From the NCBI GenBank assembly GCA_026826555.1, contig JAKSZT010054569.1, forward strand, positions 5,247,733 through 5,311,732: a stretch of DNA of 64,000 bases, read 5' to 3'. Each line of letters begins with the position of its first letter. Within the stretch, counting starts at the first letter, position 1. This DNA is from Tolypeutes matacus. Taxonomy: Eukaryota > Chordata > Mammalia > Cingulata > Chlamyphoridae. The position numbers and the translations under genes were made by a program. Below, in pieces: positions 1 to 12,341 of the stretch. The notes beneath the pieces were generated by a model. The model was not told the origin of the DNA and did not search any database. It worked only from the letters and a program-made list of their open reading frames with translations.

Positions 1-3000
1 ACTCCTAAATATTCGGTGGGTCAAAGAAGAAATTGCAAGTGAAATCAGTAAATATATTGAGACAAATGAAAATGAGAACACAACATATCAAAACTTATGG
101 GATACAGTGTAGGCAGTCTTGAGAGGGAAATTTATAGCCCTAAATGCCTATATTAAGAAACAAGAAAGAGCTAAACTCAAAGATTTAACTGAACAACTTG
201 AGAAACTAGAAAAAGAACAGCAAACCAATCCTAAAGCAAAAAGAAGGAAAGAAATAATAAAGATTAGAGCGGAAATAAATGAAAATGAGAACAGAAAAGC
301 AATAGAGAAAATCAACAAAACCAAAAGCTGGTTCTTTGAGAAGATCAATAAAATTGACAAACCCCTCGCTAGACTAACAAAGAAAATAAGAGAGAAGATG
401 CAAATAAATACAATCAGAAATGAAAGGGGGGAAATTACAAATGACCTCACAGAAATAAAAAGAATCATAAGAGGATATTATGAGAAACTATATGCCAACA
501 AACTAGACAACCTGGATGAAATGGACAAATTTCTAGAAACACATAACCAACCTACACTGACACCACAAGAAATACAAGAACTTAACAAACCAATCACAAT
601 TAAGGAGATTGAATCCGTCATCAAAAATCTCCCAGCAAAGAAAAGTCCAGGACCAGATGGCTTCACAGGTGAATTCTACCAAGCATTTCTAAAAGAATTA
701 ACACCAATCCTATTTAAACTCTTCCAAAAAATTGAAGAGGAGGGAAAATTACCCAACACATTTTATGAAGCCAACATCACCCTAATAACAAAGCCAGATA
801 AAGATTCCACAAGAAAAGAAAATTACAGACCAATCTCTCTCATGAACTTAGATGCAAAAATTCTCAACAAAATACTTGCAAATCGAATCCAACAGCTTAT
901 CAGAAGACTTATACATCACGACCAAGTGGGATTTATTCCTGGTATGCAAGGATGGTTCAACATAAGAAAATCAATCAATGTAATACACCACATTAACAAG
1001 TTGAAGGAAAAAAACCACATGATCATCTCAATAGATGCAGAAAAGGCATTCGACAAAATCCAACATCCTTTTTTGATAAAAATACTTCAAAAGATAGGAA
1101 TAAAAGGAAAATTCCTCAATATGATAAAAGGCATATATGAAAAACCCACGGCCAACATCATACTCAATGGGGAAAGGTTGAAAGCTTTCCCCCTAAGATC
1201 AGGAACAAGACAAGGATGCCCACTGTCACCATTGTTATTCCACATTGTACTAGAAGTTCTAGCAAGGGCAATTAGACAAGACAAAAAAATTAAAGGCGTC
1301 CAAATAGGAAAAGAGGAAGTAAAACTCTCACTGTTTGCAGATGACATGATCCTGTATTTAGAAAATCCTGAAGTATCCACAACAAAGCTACTTGAAATAA
1401 TAAATAAGTTCAGCAAAGTGGCAGGATATCAGATCAACACGCAAAAATCAGTAATGTTTTTGTACACTAGTACTGAACAATCTGAGGAGGAAATCAGGAG
1501 GAAAATTCCATTTTTAATAGCAACAAAAAGACTCAAATACCTAGGAGTTAATTTAACCAAGGAAGTACAGGACCTATATGCAGAAAACTACAAAACAATG
1601 CTAAAAGAAATTTAAAAAGACCTAAACAAATGGAAAGACATTCCGTGTTCATGGATTGGAAGAATAAATATCACGAAGATGTCAGTCTTGCCCAAACTGA
1701 TTTATAGATTCAATGCAATACCAATCAAAATCCCAACAGCTTACTTTACAGAATTAGAGAAGGCAATTACCAAATTCATCTGGAAGGGTAAGTGCACCCG
1801 AATAGCCAAAAGTATTCTAAAAAAGAAGAGCAATGTGGGAGGAATTTCACTGCCTGACCTTGAAACATATTACAAAGCTACAGTGGTCAAAACAGCATGG
1901 TACTGGCATAAAGATAGACATATCGATCAGTGGAATAGAATTGGGAATCCAGAAATAAACCGTCACCTGTATAGTCAACTGGTTTTTGATAAACCTACCA
2001 AGCCCACGCTGATGGGAAAAAACAGTCTCTTCAACAAATGGTGTTGGGAGAACTGGATATCTATAACCAAAAGAATGAAAGAGGACCCCTATCTCACCCC
2101 CTATACAAGAATCAACTCAAAATGGATCAAAGATCTAAATATAAAAGCCAGGACCATAAAACTACTAGAAGAAAATGTAGGGAAACATCTTCAAGACCTT
2201 GTAGTAGGTGGTGGTTTCTTGGACCTCATACCCAAAGCACGTGCAACAAAAGAAAAAGTAGATAAATGGGACCTCCTCAAAATTAAACACTTTTGCACCT
2301 CACAGGACTTTGTCAGAAGGGTGAAAAGGCAGCCAACTCAATGGGAAAAAATATTTGGAAATCACATATCTGATAAGGGTTTAATATCCAGGATATATAA
2401 AGAGATGTTACAACTCAACAATAAAAAGACAAATGACCCAATTAAAAAAATGGGCCAAAGACTTGAATAGACGTTTCTCTGAAGAAGAAATACAAATGGC
2501 AAAAAAACACATGAAGAAATGCTCAACATCACTCATGATTAGAGAAATGCAAATCAAAACTACAATGAGATATCATTTCACACCTATCAGAATGGCCACT
2601 ATTAAAAAGACAGAGAACTACAAGTGTTGCAGAGGATGTGGAGAGATAGGAACACTTCTTCACTGTTGGTGGGAATGCAGGATGGTACAGCCACTATGGA
2701 GGACTGTTTGGCAGTTCCAAAAGAAGTTGAATATAGACTTGCCACAGGACCCTGCAATACCATACTGGGTATATACCCAGAAGAACTGAGAGCAGTGACA
2801 TGAACAGACATCTGCACACCGATGTTCATAGCCACATTATTCACCATTGCCAAAAGTTGGAAACAACCCAGGTGTCCATCAACAGATGAATGGATAAACA
2901 AACTGTGGTCTATTCACATGATGGAATATTATGCAGCTGTAAGAAGAAATGAAGTCATAAAGCATATGGCAACATGGATGAACCTGGAGGACATTATGTT

Positions 3001-3055
3001 GAGTGAAACAAGCCAGACACAAAAGGACAAATACTGTATGAATGCATTACTATGA
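1..3055 (+). pseudogene. L1 ORF2 (reverse transcriptase part and C-terminus), disabled
   Basis: This is the part of L1 ORF2p after the endonuclease domain. It carries the linker, the reverse transcriptase, and a C-terminal cysteine-rich segment (about 2610-2680) with the C-C-x2-C...H-C-x3-C pattern of L1 ORF2p. The RT core includes the PISLMN region near 830-850 and the catalytic FADD box at 1334-1345. The frame is broken at least four times. There is a TAG at 110-112 and a TAA at 1613-1615, where the inverted copy reads a Leu codon. An extra A in the run near 2445 shifts the frame, and another shift lies near 2760. The open segments are about 119-1615, 1679-2470, 2433-2789 and 2822-3055. In life ORF2p nicks target DNA and copies L1 RNA, but this copy cannot make a full protein. 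Confidence 0.93.
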
Positions 3056-3223
3056 ACCAAATATATTGTATAATATATTGTTTGATTCAAAAAAAAATTT
3101 ATATGTATCCATTACATTTAATTGAGAAATGTATATATTTATTCATCTGTGTTTACTTTTTAGTTTTTAATTGTTTATGTTTTCAATTATTAAATGTACA
3201 AAATAAAGTTAAAAAAAAAAAAT
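1..3223 (+). mobile_element. Young L1 LINE, 3' half (5' end outside window)
   Basis: The element enters the window already inside ORF2 and continues through a short A/T-rich 3' UTR (about 3056-3207). An AATAAA lies near 3202-3207, followed by a poly(A) tail to about 3223. A near-identical copy lies in inverted orientation at 61200-64000. ORF2 has few disabling changes, so this is a fairly recent insertion. No target-site duplication can be checked because the 5' end is outside the window. Confidence 0.95.
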
Positions 3224-3225
3224 AA

Positions 3226-3754
3226 GGTTGTAAACTCTCTGAGGGGGTTGTTGAGGCAGGTTAGTGTAGGAAAGGAGGGAAGAGGAGGAGAGGCGTCCTG
3301 TCACAGCTGGGACCCGGCAGAGACCATGGCTGTGAGACCCCACCCGGAAACCCCTTGAGGGATGGGCGCTACTAAGAGCAAAGCCAGAAAGACCCCGCCG
3401 AGACCCTTGCCATCAGGTCCCATTTGGAACTCTTAGGCTTAAGAGGAAGCCCCAGATAACTCCCCAGGTAACTCCAAACAGACAGGCCTCCCCACTGGTC
3501 CCCTGAGAGCTAACGGTGAGGGTTGAAAGGCAACCAGTCAGGGCCGCAAACAGCTGGAAAGGGGAGGAGGGAAGAGCGGCTGTAACAAAGGCGCCTCTTT
3601 GCCTGGAGGTCGCCGCATCCACGTTTGGGGTGTGCACTCTTCTCTTTTCTCTCGTTTCTCAATAAACTCTTTTTATTGGCCTAATTAAACTGGCAAGTTC
3701 GTAAATTCTTTAATGCGACTGCCAAGAACCTAGAGGATCCAGCGTGTTCCTACA
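3226..3754 (+). mobile_element. LTR-like segment next to the L1 tail
   Basis: The segment begins TGTAAACTCTCTGAGG and ends ...CCTACA, giving TG...CA ends. A polyadenylation signal (CAATAAACTC) lies at about 3659-3668, followed by a U5-like tail. A matching stretch (AAGTTCGTAAATTCTTTAAT, CCAAGAACCTAGAGGATC) recurs on the minus strand at about 61095-61200, so it is a repeat. I see no target-site duplication; the L1 poly(A) tail abuts its start. Class I ERV LTR is my best guess. No viral coding region is visible. Confidence 0.55.
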
Positions 3755-4499
3755 ACTCGCAGGGTGTGAGGGGATATTTTGAAATGTCTACGAGGGCTGC
3801 TCCTCCCTGTCTCCTGGGCCCCTTCTCCCCCTGCTCAGAGGCTTAGGGTGGTCTATCATCCACTGCCTCGGGTAGGGGTGGTGACACACAAAATGCAGTG
3901 GAAAAGGGGTTAATTCCTGCCCTCTGAGTTTCAAAAGCCTGGCTCTGGGGGGAGGTGAGGGTGCCAGAAGGAACTCAGGCATCACCTGCAGATCTGGAAT
4001 CCTGGGTGAGTCTGAGCCAGCCTCTATGCTAGAGAGGCCAGATCTAGTTTTCCAGGCCTGGGAGAGGAGAGCCAGGGGGCAAAGAGGAGGGTGTAGCTGT
4101 TGAACAGCTATTGCGGATACCAGAGAGACATTCTTTTTGACTTCTCAGCATCCAAACTCCCTTCCTGTGTGAGGAGAGGCAGAGCCAGTCATGCCCCACA
4201 GAAGCCGAAAGTCCCAGACTGGCTCCCCCCATCCCTGGCACCTGGGGCGCAGGCCTGTCGCCCATGCCCTGCCCATCATATGTGCCCATGCTTCCCCCCT
4301 TGGAAGTAGGAGCTGGTGGCATAAAAGCACAGACGTCCTCGAAGAGGTCAGCCTGGCAGAGGCGGTGGCTTCAGCAGATGGCGCGTCCCTATGGCAGCCC
4401 GTGGCGATGGCAGCGGGGAGGGCCGGTGCTTGGCACTGGTGGGCTTGGTCATGCACTCTGAGGGGGCAGTGGGGCTGCCCGTGCTTTCAGGCACCTACC

Positions 4500-4615
4500 C
4501 GTTCCTGGCTGCACAACCTAAAGCTACATCACACCCTTGTAATAAATCTCTTTTCTGTCTAAATCAGTCCAGAAATGGTTTCTGTTGCTTACAGACAAGA
4601 ACTCTGAGAGACCAT
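4500..4615 (+). repeat. LTR-like 3' end
   Basis: An AATAAATCTCTTTTCTGTC polyadenylation block is followed by a U5-like tail with 'AAGAACTCTGAGAG'. This resembles the 3' end of a mammalian LTR. The 5' boundary and family are not determined. Confidence 0.4.
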
Positions 4616-5684
4616 TTTTGGACTTTCAGGATGTCTGCTTTTTTTTTTTTTTTTTTTTTTTGCTATTATAAGCAGTTTGAAGTAAATGTTTTTTTTAACA
4701 TATATCTTGGTATCCCAGTCTATTTCCTTACAGGAGTTTTGTATGAAAATGCTCCTAATGGCAGAATTGCTGGGTATTCATACTTCTAAGGGTTTTGATG
4801 TAGAAAACACTGCCACCTGCAGTCTACAAACGAGACTGACATCCCCCAGCCTGAGTGTTACTTGGAGTGCGGCCTCCCTTCCCCCTTCTGCCGTCACTGG
4901 GGAGCCAGATGCCAGCCCCCCATGCAGTCCTTCCCAGTCACAGACCTGCGCGATCAACTGGTAACTGTTATTGAAGCAGAATATTCTTCATTGTGTATTT
5001 TTGAGCTATTCTCGACTCAAATCCACTAACAGAAATGGACAAAGAAAACTGGTCATGAAGAAAACTTCTGAGTCCCTGACCCAGGGGTGTGCCCTGTCCT
5101 GTCCTTGTGTCCAGGGGAGAAACTTATTGATTGGCCACAGTTCTCAATAATGAAATCATAGGAGCCCCTGTTCAATGTCCATTTGCGTGTGACTCTTGAA
5201 TCCCCAGAGTATAGAAAAAATAACTTTGGGGAGCATGATTCTCCACAAAACTGACTGTGGCCAAGCCCGGGGGAACTGCAATGGGTTTGAGGAGGGGCTG
5301 GAGCTCAGGCCTGGCAGCAGAGCTGGGAGGAGAGTAGGGGAAAGAGCCCAGGCTGGGGCAGAGACAGCCTTACCCCGGCCCCAGGCCCCTTGTGAAGGGG
5401 CCTTCCCTGCACCTCAGGATGAAGCCTTTGACTCTTCAGCTGGACCTGGGCCGTGGCTGGGTGGTGTTGCCTCTCAAGCAAGTAATTCTCCCTCTCTGCT
5501 TGGCATTGAACGTGCTTTCACCATTGCCACGTGCCCTTCCCGCATAGATGACTCTTGATGTGGCATCTCTGTGCTCTTGGCAACAGAGGGGTCTCCAAGG
5601 CTGAGGAATCAGTTATGGAGGTGGGGAGTGGGTAGGGCTGGGTCTATTTTGGTTTCCAGTAAAAAAAGTGGCCACCTGTTTTCA

Positions 5685-5860
5685 AGTGAGGTGCCAGCTA
5701 GTATGTTAAGTGCTTGACATATATTATTCCATTTAATTCTTTAAGCATTTTGATTTAATTTTTGCATGAGAGAACAGAAATCCAAAAAGGTGAAGTCATC
5801 AACCTAAAGGTCACACAGCAAAGAAGAGCTGGGTTTCAGGCTGAAGTTCAACTTCAAACC
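5685..5860 (-). repeat. MIR SINE remnant
   Basis: It shows the reverse-strand MIR signature: '...TTAAGTGCTTGACATATATT', then an 'AGAACAG...AAAGGTGAAGTCATC' core, then 'AGGTCACACAGCAA'. It is an ancient mammalian-wide repeat and much diverged. Confidence 0.65.
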
Positions 5861-6160
5861 CTGTGCAAGACTCTGCTGTCTCCCATGGAGAAGCCATCTC
5901 AGGGATGGGTTTAGGTTGTAAGACACTGAGGGTTTGAATTTTGGAGCAGGTTATGGGACTGAGCAGGTGTGAGGTCAACATCTTGTTTCTTAGTCCATGC
6001 CAGGAGGTTCAGAAGCTCCTAGACACTCAAAGCTTCTGGTTTTACCTGACCCCATTCATAGCTGGACTTATTATGTATATTGGAGGGATTTCAAGAAACA
6101 TGAGAAGATTCCCTGCTCCCTTCTCCCATGTACTGACTGGCATATAAAAACAAGCAAACA

Positions 6161-6552
6161 GGGAAATGGATGTGGCTCAAGCAATTGGGCTCCCATCTAC
6201 CATATAGGAAGTCCAGGGTTCGATTCCCAGGGCCTCCTGGTGAAAAGCAAGCTGGCCCATGAGGTGAGCTGGCCTGAGCAGAGAGCTGGCCCACGTAGAA
6301 TGCTGGCCTGTGCAGGAGTGCTGGCCCGCCCGGAGTGGGGGCGCAGCAAGATGACGCAACAAAAAGAGACACAGAGGAGAGACAATAAGAGACACAGCAG
6401 ACCAGGGAGCTGAAGTGGCTCAAGAGATTGAGTGCCTCTCTCCCACTGTGGGAGGTCCCAGGATTGGTTCCTGGTGCCACCTAAAGAAGGCAAGCAAACA
6501 CAGAACACACAGAGAGCAGACAGTGAGCACAAAACAATGGTGGGGGGGGATG
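6161..6552 (+). mobile_element. DAS-type SINE, dimeric, 3' tail missing
   Basis: The tRNA-like head (GGGAAATGGATGTGGCTCAA, with a B-box-like GGGTTCGATTCC) is followed by the linker and a second monomer (from about 6405, 'GGAGCTGAAGTGGCTCAAGA'). Other copies end in a GGGGGGATAAATAAAT...A-rich tail. This one stops at GGGGGGGGAT and runs directly into L1 3' sequence. Confidence 0.9.
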
Positions 6553-6948
6553 AATATGGTCCATACACAACTGGAATATCCTTCAGCCACCAAAAAGAAT
6601 GAATTTCTGAGACATGCTGCAACATGGAAGAAGCTTGAAAACCTTACATTCAGAAAAATAAGCAAGGTACACTGGGCAAATATTGTAGGATATCACTTAT
6701 AAGACATGTCTAGAAATAGCAAATCCCCAGAGACAGAAAGTAGATTAGACGTTACCAGGGATGGGGGAAGGAATAGTATGTTGGGTAGCTATGGAGTGTG
6801 TGTCAATATTAATACAAAATTAATAACTAGCACGTCTTATCCTGTAGCACGCCCACAATCTATGTCTTGGGTTGTGTACTTATCTCGTTTCTAGTTTTTC
6901 TTGCTTCTTTATGAACTCTTTACTCTCTTGCAAAAAAAAAAAAAAAAG
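6553..6948 (+). mobile_element. L1 3'-end fragment with poly(A)
   Basis: 'CTGGAATATCCTTCAGCCAC' and '...CATGCTGCAACATGGAAGAA' are the last codons of an L1 ORF2. They are followed by 3' UTR sequence and an A-tract at about 6931-6946. There is no gap from the SINE just upstream. Confidence 0.75.
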
Positions 6949-9900
6949 CTAAGCTCCTCAGGCTCCAGGCTTTGAGGCTTTTAACCAACTCCCAAAATAG
7001 CATTTTAAGGTACAATAAGTCATTTACACTTGAGCATGAGTGAGTCTCTGATTCCCTTTAGCTCACAGATTTGGATAAGGGAAAAGCTGAGGAACCTGCC
7101 AGAACAGGGTAGAGAAAGGAAAAGGATAGAGAACTAGAAGTTTCCATGCTTTCTTTAATAACACAGGTGCTTTCTCCTTTTGGAGCTTCCCAGAACTACC
7201 CTACTTAGTTTTCATTTGTGACATCTGTTTCTTTCACTAGATCCTTAGTTTCTTCCTGAACCCCACTTCAAATCTCAGTCCTAAGATATACATTCTAATC
7301 TCTACATTCTCTATTCTCTTCTGAAACTCAGACACACATACACACAGACCCAAAGAAAGGATAAGACTTCTTCATTCTCAGTTTAGCTGCTTCCTCACCT
7401 CTGAGTCTGCTGCCTGGAAGCCCCCTGCCTTGCCTGCCCAATTTCTACTTACCAGTCAGGATTCCACTTGGATCTCTGACCCCCTAAAACTAGGTGAGAT
7501 GCTTTTCCTATGGGGTCCCATGGAACCCCACACTTCACCCTCTTATAGACCTTGTCCCGTGGCTTGAGGTCCCACTATGGGGCAGGCACATGCCAGGCAC
7601 ACGAGACAGGCCAAGCCAGAGGAATTGGGGCATAGCAGAGAAAGCACTGCCTTTAGGATTTGACTGTGGGGAGTCTGAACCCAGGCACTTAGTGTTGCGG
7701 GGTGGGGGGAGGTTTTCCCCAGCTGGGAGGATGGCCAGGTGTGTAGACAAGGAACAATGTCCTGGAACGAGCAAGAAGCCGAACGGGGGTGGGTGGGAAT
7801 AGAAGTGCAGGTGGACTGAAGGAGTGAGTCCTGAGGGAAAGGGGAGGGATTGAGAGCACGGGAGGAAGGTAGGGCGCCCTGGGAAGGAGAAAACAGCCCA
7901 TGCGACAATGCACGGAGGACAGCTCCCCAGGCGAGACTTGCTGGAGCGCCCAGAGACCTGAGGGAGGGACAGCATGCGTCCATTCTCTGCAGGCACCAGG
8001 CCCTTGGGGGCTCCGAGAGGAGGCCGTCTGGGGCAGTGGAATGAGCTGCTTGACTCACAAGGCAACCTCAACCCAGGCTTCCAGGGACCCTGTCTTGCTG
8101 GAGACCTGGGAAGAATTTGGCACTGGGCCATGGAAATGCCACAGCGGGGATTGACGGGAAGGTGCTGGCTTGGGGGTCACTAGCTGGGGAAGCCACTTGT
8201 GCTCTTGGGCTCCCCTTTACCCATCTGCAAAATGGCACCTATCCCTCCGCCTGTTTACCTCAGGCACTGTCAGAGTGTCAATGAGGGTATGTGCCAAAGC
8301 CTTTTGTAAACCCAAAAGAATTGCCAAACTTCCAAGATTATGACTGATACCAAGCAAGCTCATAGATGAAATGGCTTTTTCTCTGCTGGCTTCTTTCTCA
8401 GAAAAGTCTAGTGGAAATCATTTTGACGTGCTTTGATCTCCCTGGCTGGGAAGCACTGTATAAATTGGAGATGTCACGGCACATCATTCCCTCTGCCTGG
8501 GAACCGAGGGTGACCAATTTTATTCAAAAGCTCGCGACAAGCTTTCTGCTTTGCTTAAAACCCTGAGCCTCAGCCCTAGCCCGGCCGGCTCGCTGTTCCT
8601 GCGCCCTCAGCCTTCTCATGCACAGCTCCTGGAGCAGGGCCGGGGCTCTTTTTCCCAGAGAGGAGCTCTCGACAGGCTTTCTTCCTTCCTTGCCGTGACC
8701 TGGGGTCTTCTGTGTTTGGTTTGCTGCACAGGGGACTTGCTTGACCACGAAGGCAAGATGTGACTGCTGTTGCCACCCCCTTCCCCCCCCCCCCCCCCCC
8801 CATCCCCCCAGCCCCCCCATGGTTACCTTGGGTTCTGGATATTCTAAGTTAGAAGCTAGTCTGCCTGACTGAAACCTCCTGGACTGAGAAGAGGTGGCCA
8901 GAGGCTGGCAGATGCCCGGGCATGTGCTCTTGAACGTGAAGCCTGTGGTACCTCAAAACCTCTAGCGTCTACAGTATAATACGGGCTCCATTCACAACAG
9001 TCACTCACTCATTCACTCATTCATTCATTCAATAAGTGTTACTCCTCAGCTGGAAACTGGGCTAGGAATTGGGAATACAGAGATAGAGTGACACAGGCTC
9101 TGTCCTCCAGTTCAGATCCAACAGGGTCATTCGCTAGATCGCTCTGTGACTGAAGGAAGGCCCTTTCTCTGGGCTCAGTTTATTCATTTTTAATAGTCTG
9201 TTCAGGATGGCTCCCGAGGTCTCTAAGATCACGGAGATTTAAAAATTCCACATTTACTGAATTGAGACTCTCCAGGACACAGGTGTCACCTCTCCCTTTT
9301 GGGGAAGAGAGTTGCAAATGTAGTCCCTTTGTCACGTAGCTGTGACTGTCTCTATCGAGGACCGTGAAAACGGGGTGGTGCTCGGCTGGCTTCCCTGGGC
9401 CATTCCTCCCCGCTGCAGACAGCTGATAATTGGTGTGTGGCCATGGGGGACACAGCCACATGCCATCTCGTGGCCCTGAGGCACACAGGGTCCTGGCGGA
9501 ATGCTGCCAGTGGGGCTCAGGAGCGATGTCCGCCATACCAGCCGTCTGTCTCGTGGAGGGCTTTTAGCACCCAGGATCCTTAAGTGGCAGGCAAGGTCAA
9601 ACCCTGTGCTTCCGTGACCTGCAGGGATTAACATGCTGTCAGAACCTGGTGCTCTTCCTGGGCCTGGCCTCCCTCGGGGCCCCCGTCTGTCCTGACTCAG
9701 TTCACAGTGGCCACTGCTCACGGGTTTGGGGACAGTGGGAGCTCTGATGCTTCCCCTCACTTGGAGAAGCAGTGTGGCCTGCGGCCTGTCCCAGAAAGCA
9801 TGACCAAACGCGCTGATGGCTTTCACGGCTCCTCAGAGGAAGGGCCTCCCTGTGGGTTGTGGGGCCGTTTCCTGCTAGCTCTGCTAGGTACGCCCTAGCG

Positions 9901-10719
9901 TCTGGGTATTCCTATATCATGGCTCCTCCACTGCATGGAAATGGCCCTGTTCCATGGCTGGCTCCCTCCTCCTGCTTGGGAGCAACCTGAGGGCACAGAA
10001 TGTGCCTCAGTGATGTTTAGATCCCCATCAGCGGGCACAGTGCTTGGCGCACAGTAAGTATTCCTTAAGTGCCAGACGAACCCCGGGACACCCCGACATT
10101 GTGGGGAACACTGCCATGCCCCTTGTGATGTGTGTTCCAGGCCCTTTGCCCAGCCATGGCTGGCACTAGCTTTGCTGATGCACCTGGGAGCGGCGGAAGG
10201 CGGGAGGGCTGGGCACCTCCACTGAGCAGCAGGATTCCTAAGATCGGGAACACCCCAGGGCCTGAACCAAGGCCAAGTAAGGAACCTGGCCTACAAAACA
10301 TATTTCCAAGGAAAACTCAGGGCCCCTAAGAACTTGTCAGTTCATTCCATACGCATCTATGAACACTTCTGAACCACGTCAGAAAGATGCCGGTTGGAAC
10401 CAGGGATGACGACACGTAGATTCCTGGCCGCCAGGGAGCTCAGGCCTCCCTCTAACTGCTTGAGCCCTGCCCTTCAAACTTAAAGTGTCAGGTACGTTTG
10501 GCAAGAAAATCAACTTCAGACTTAGAACAAAGCTCCCTGATTTCCTGGCCAGTGTCCAGCACACTGAAGAGTCTGACCCTAGGACATCTCCTGAGCAGCC
10601 AGGAGGGGAGGTGGGGGATGTGGGGGAGGGTCAGGAGGGCGTTCCTGCCTCGGAGGTGAGGGGTATGGGGAGTGGGGGAAAGGGGGTTTCCAAATGTGCC
10701 ACCATGGCTTCAGCCAAGA
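6949..10719. other. Gene-free stretch, largely single-copy
   Basis: No exon with recognisable homology or splice context is visible on either strand. The overlapping open frames near 7500-8180 and 9180-9830 are low-complexity GC-rich frames on both strands, as expected by chance. Short MIR/L2-like scraps lie near 8200-8260, 9150-9210 and 9995-10070. Confidence 0.6.
8783..8801. repeat. Poly-C tract
   Basis: There is an uninterrupted run of about 19 C, with more C-rich sequence on both sides up to about 8818. It is G-quadruplex-prone on the minus strand, and its length is error-prone in assembly. Confidence 0.95.
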
Positions 10720-10934
10720 CTCTTTTTTTTTTTTTTTAGGAGGCTCCCTGCTTTGCTGTGTCTCTCAACCATGTTTTTCTTCGTGTGTCTCTTGTTGCAT
10801 CATCTTGTTGCATCAGCTTGCCATACCTGCCCATTGTGCCAGCTCGCTGTCTTCTTTAGGAGGCACTGGGAACCGAAGCACAGCCCTCCCATGTGGTAGG
10901 CGGGAGCCCAATCGCTTGAGACACATCTGCTTCC
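10720..10934 (-). mobile_element. DAS-type SINE
   Basis: On the minus strand it reads from the head (GAGGAAGCAGATGTGTCTCAAGC) to a poly(A) tail, seen as the T run at 10722-10737. It is flanked by a perfect 10-bp direct repeat TCAGCCAAGA at 10710-10719 and 10935-10944. Confidence 0.93.
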
Positions 10935-11572
10935 TCAGCCAAGATGTTGACCCAGAATATTCTCTGTTCTCTCCTGGCATCTTCTGCTGCTTCCCCTCAG
11001 TTATCTCAGAATCAGAAATGATCCTTACCTTCAGTTTCCATGGCAATGGAAAGGCATCATGGAAAAGCAAAGGGGAATATTATCTCCAAAGGATTCACCA
11101 GATCTTTGTTTTTCAACTTTGAATCAGTATGTTGTATCTATTTAGCTTTATAGAAAGAAATGATAAAATCTTTAAAAATGTCTGTTACCTCTATCACTCT
11201 ATGATGCTTATCAGAAAGCATGTTCATGTGATGGAAGTCAGTTTAATCAAGTAGCTTCCACTTCTGCTCTTTCTTTCTTCATTTACCATTATTTCACTTA
11301 ACATTTTTATGTATGAACATAGCTGTCATACACTTGTGATCATTTCAGAATTTTATTATAAAATGTTAAATAAATCATAACATTTACATGTAAATTTTTA
11401 TGGGTAAAAATGCATATAAAAATTCAGATACATGGTAAAAAAGAAAGAAGTTCTCTCTTGACCACACAGCCTACCCAATGATGCTATCCTTTTCATTACT
11501 TTTTAACTTTTTATTCTGAAATAATTTCAAACTTATAGGACAGTTGCAAAAGTAATACAAAACCCAAAGAAC

Positions 11573-11758
11573 AGGGAAGCGGCTGTGGCTCAATCAGTAG
11601 GGCTCCCGTTTACCATATGGGAGGCCCCGGGTTCGGTTCCCGGGGCCTCCTGGTGAAGGCAAGTCCGCCTGCGCGGCGTGGTTAGCTGACCCAGCGAGCA
11701 CAAGCAGCAAGGGGGGGATAAATGAATAAATAAATAAAATCTTTAAAAAAAAAAAAAA
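11573..11758 (+). mobile_element. Short DAS-type SINE
   Basis: It has a single head with B-box-like GGGTTCGGTTCCCGGG, a short GC-rich body and an A-rich tail. A perfect 12-bp target-site duplication AACCCAAAGAAC lies at 11561-11572 and 11759-11770. It sits in the 3' UTR of the old L1 and shares its short form with 15719-15901 and 25371-25571. Confidence 0.95.
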
Positions 11759-11840
11759 AACCCAAAGAACTCCAACATACCCCGCCCCCACCGTGATGCG
11801 CATATCCACCCACTCTTAACATTTTGCCACATTTGCCTTC

Positions 11841-11846
11841 TGTCTG

Positions 11847-11896
<50 letters not shown>

Positions 11897-11957
11897 CATC
11901 CATCCATCCATCCATCCATCCATCCATCCATCCATCCATCCATCCATCCATCCATCC
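11841..11957. repeat. Tetranucleotide microsatellite (CTAT)n(CCAT)n
   Basis: A compound tract changes from CTAT units to CCAT units. It is probably polymorphic in length. Confidence 0.98.
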
Positions 11958-12341
11958 TCTCACCTGTCTATCCATCTGCTCTCTAAGCCCTTGAGAGTAG
12001 GTTGTATACGTCAGGCTCCTTGAACACTTAATACTGCCACCTACTTTCCTAACAAGGATAGGCACTTATGTAACTACCTTAAACACAGTTATCAAACCCA
12101 AGAAAATTAACATTGATTTTTTATATTCCAATGTTTTCATATGTTCCAATGAAAAGGGACTTTTTTGAGCATTTTTTTCTCCTCCATTATTAGATCCAGT
12201 CCAGGATCAGGTATTGTATTTAGTTGCCATTGTCTCAATAGTCGTGCCCCCTTTTTCAAAATTGTGGAAACATGCAACATAAATTTTCCTTTCTCAATCA
12301 CTCCAAAGCATTCCATTTAGGGAGATCAATCACATTCACAG

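Larger units (their letters stand above)
3755..6160. other. Gene-free stretch, mostly single-copy with old repeats
   Basis: No credible exon is visible. It holds an LTR-like 3' end (about 4500-4615), a poly(T) run near 4641-4662, a decayed L1 3'-end-like stretch (about 4680-4800, minus) and a MIR (about 5685-5860, minus). The open frames here lack conserved domains and splice context. Confidence 0.6.

Noticed and set aside
9180..9826. Overlapping minus-strand frames of 118 and 164 codons
   Set aside because: There is no domain, no splice support and no known gene in this interval between CENPA and the next gene in human.
11841..11957. CRISPR-like regular repeats
   Set aside because: This is a tetranucleotide microsatellite with no spacers. 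The genome is mammalian.
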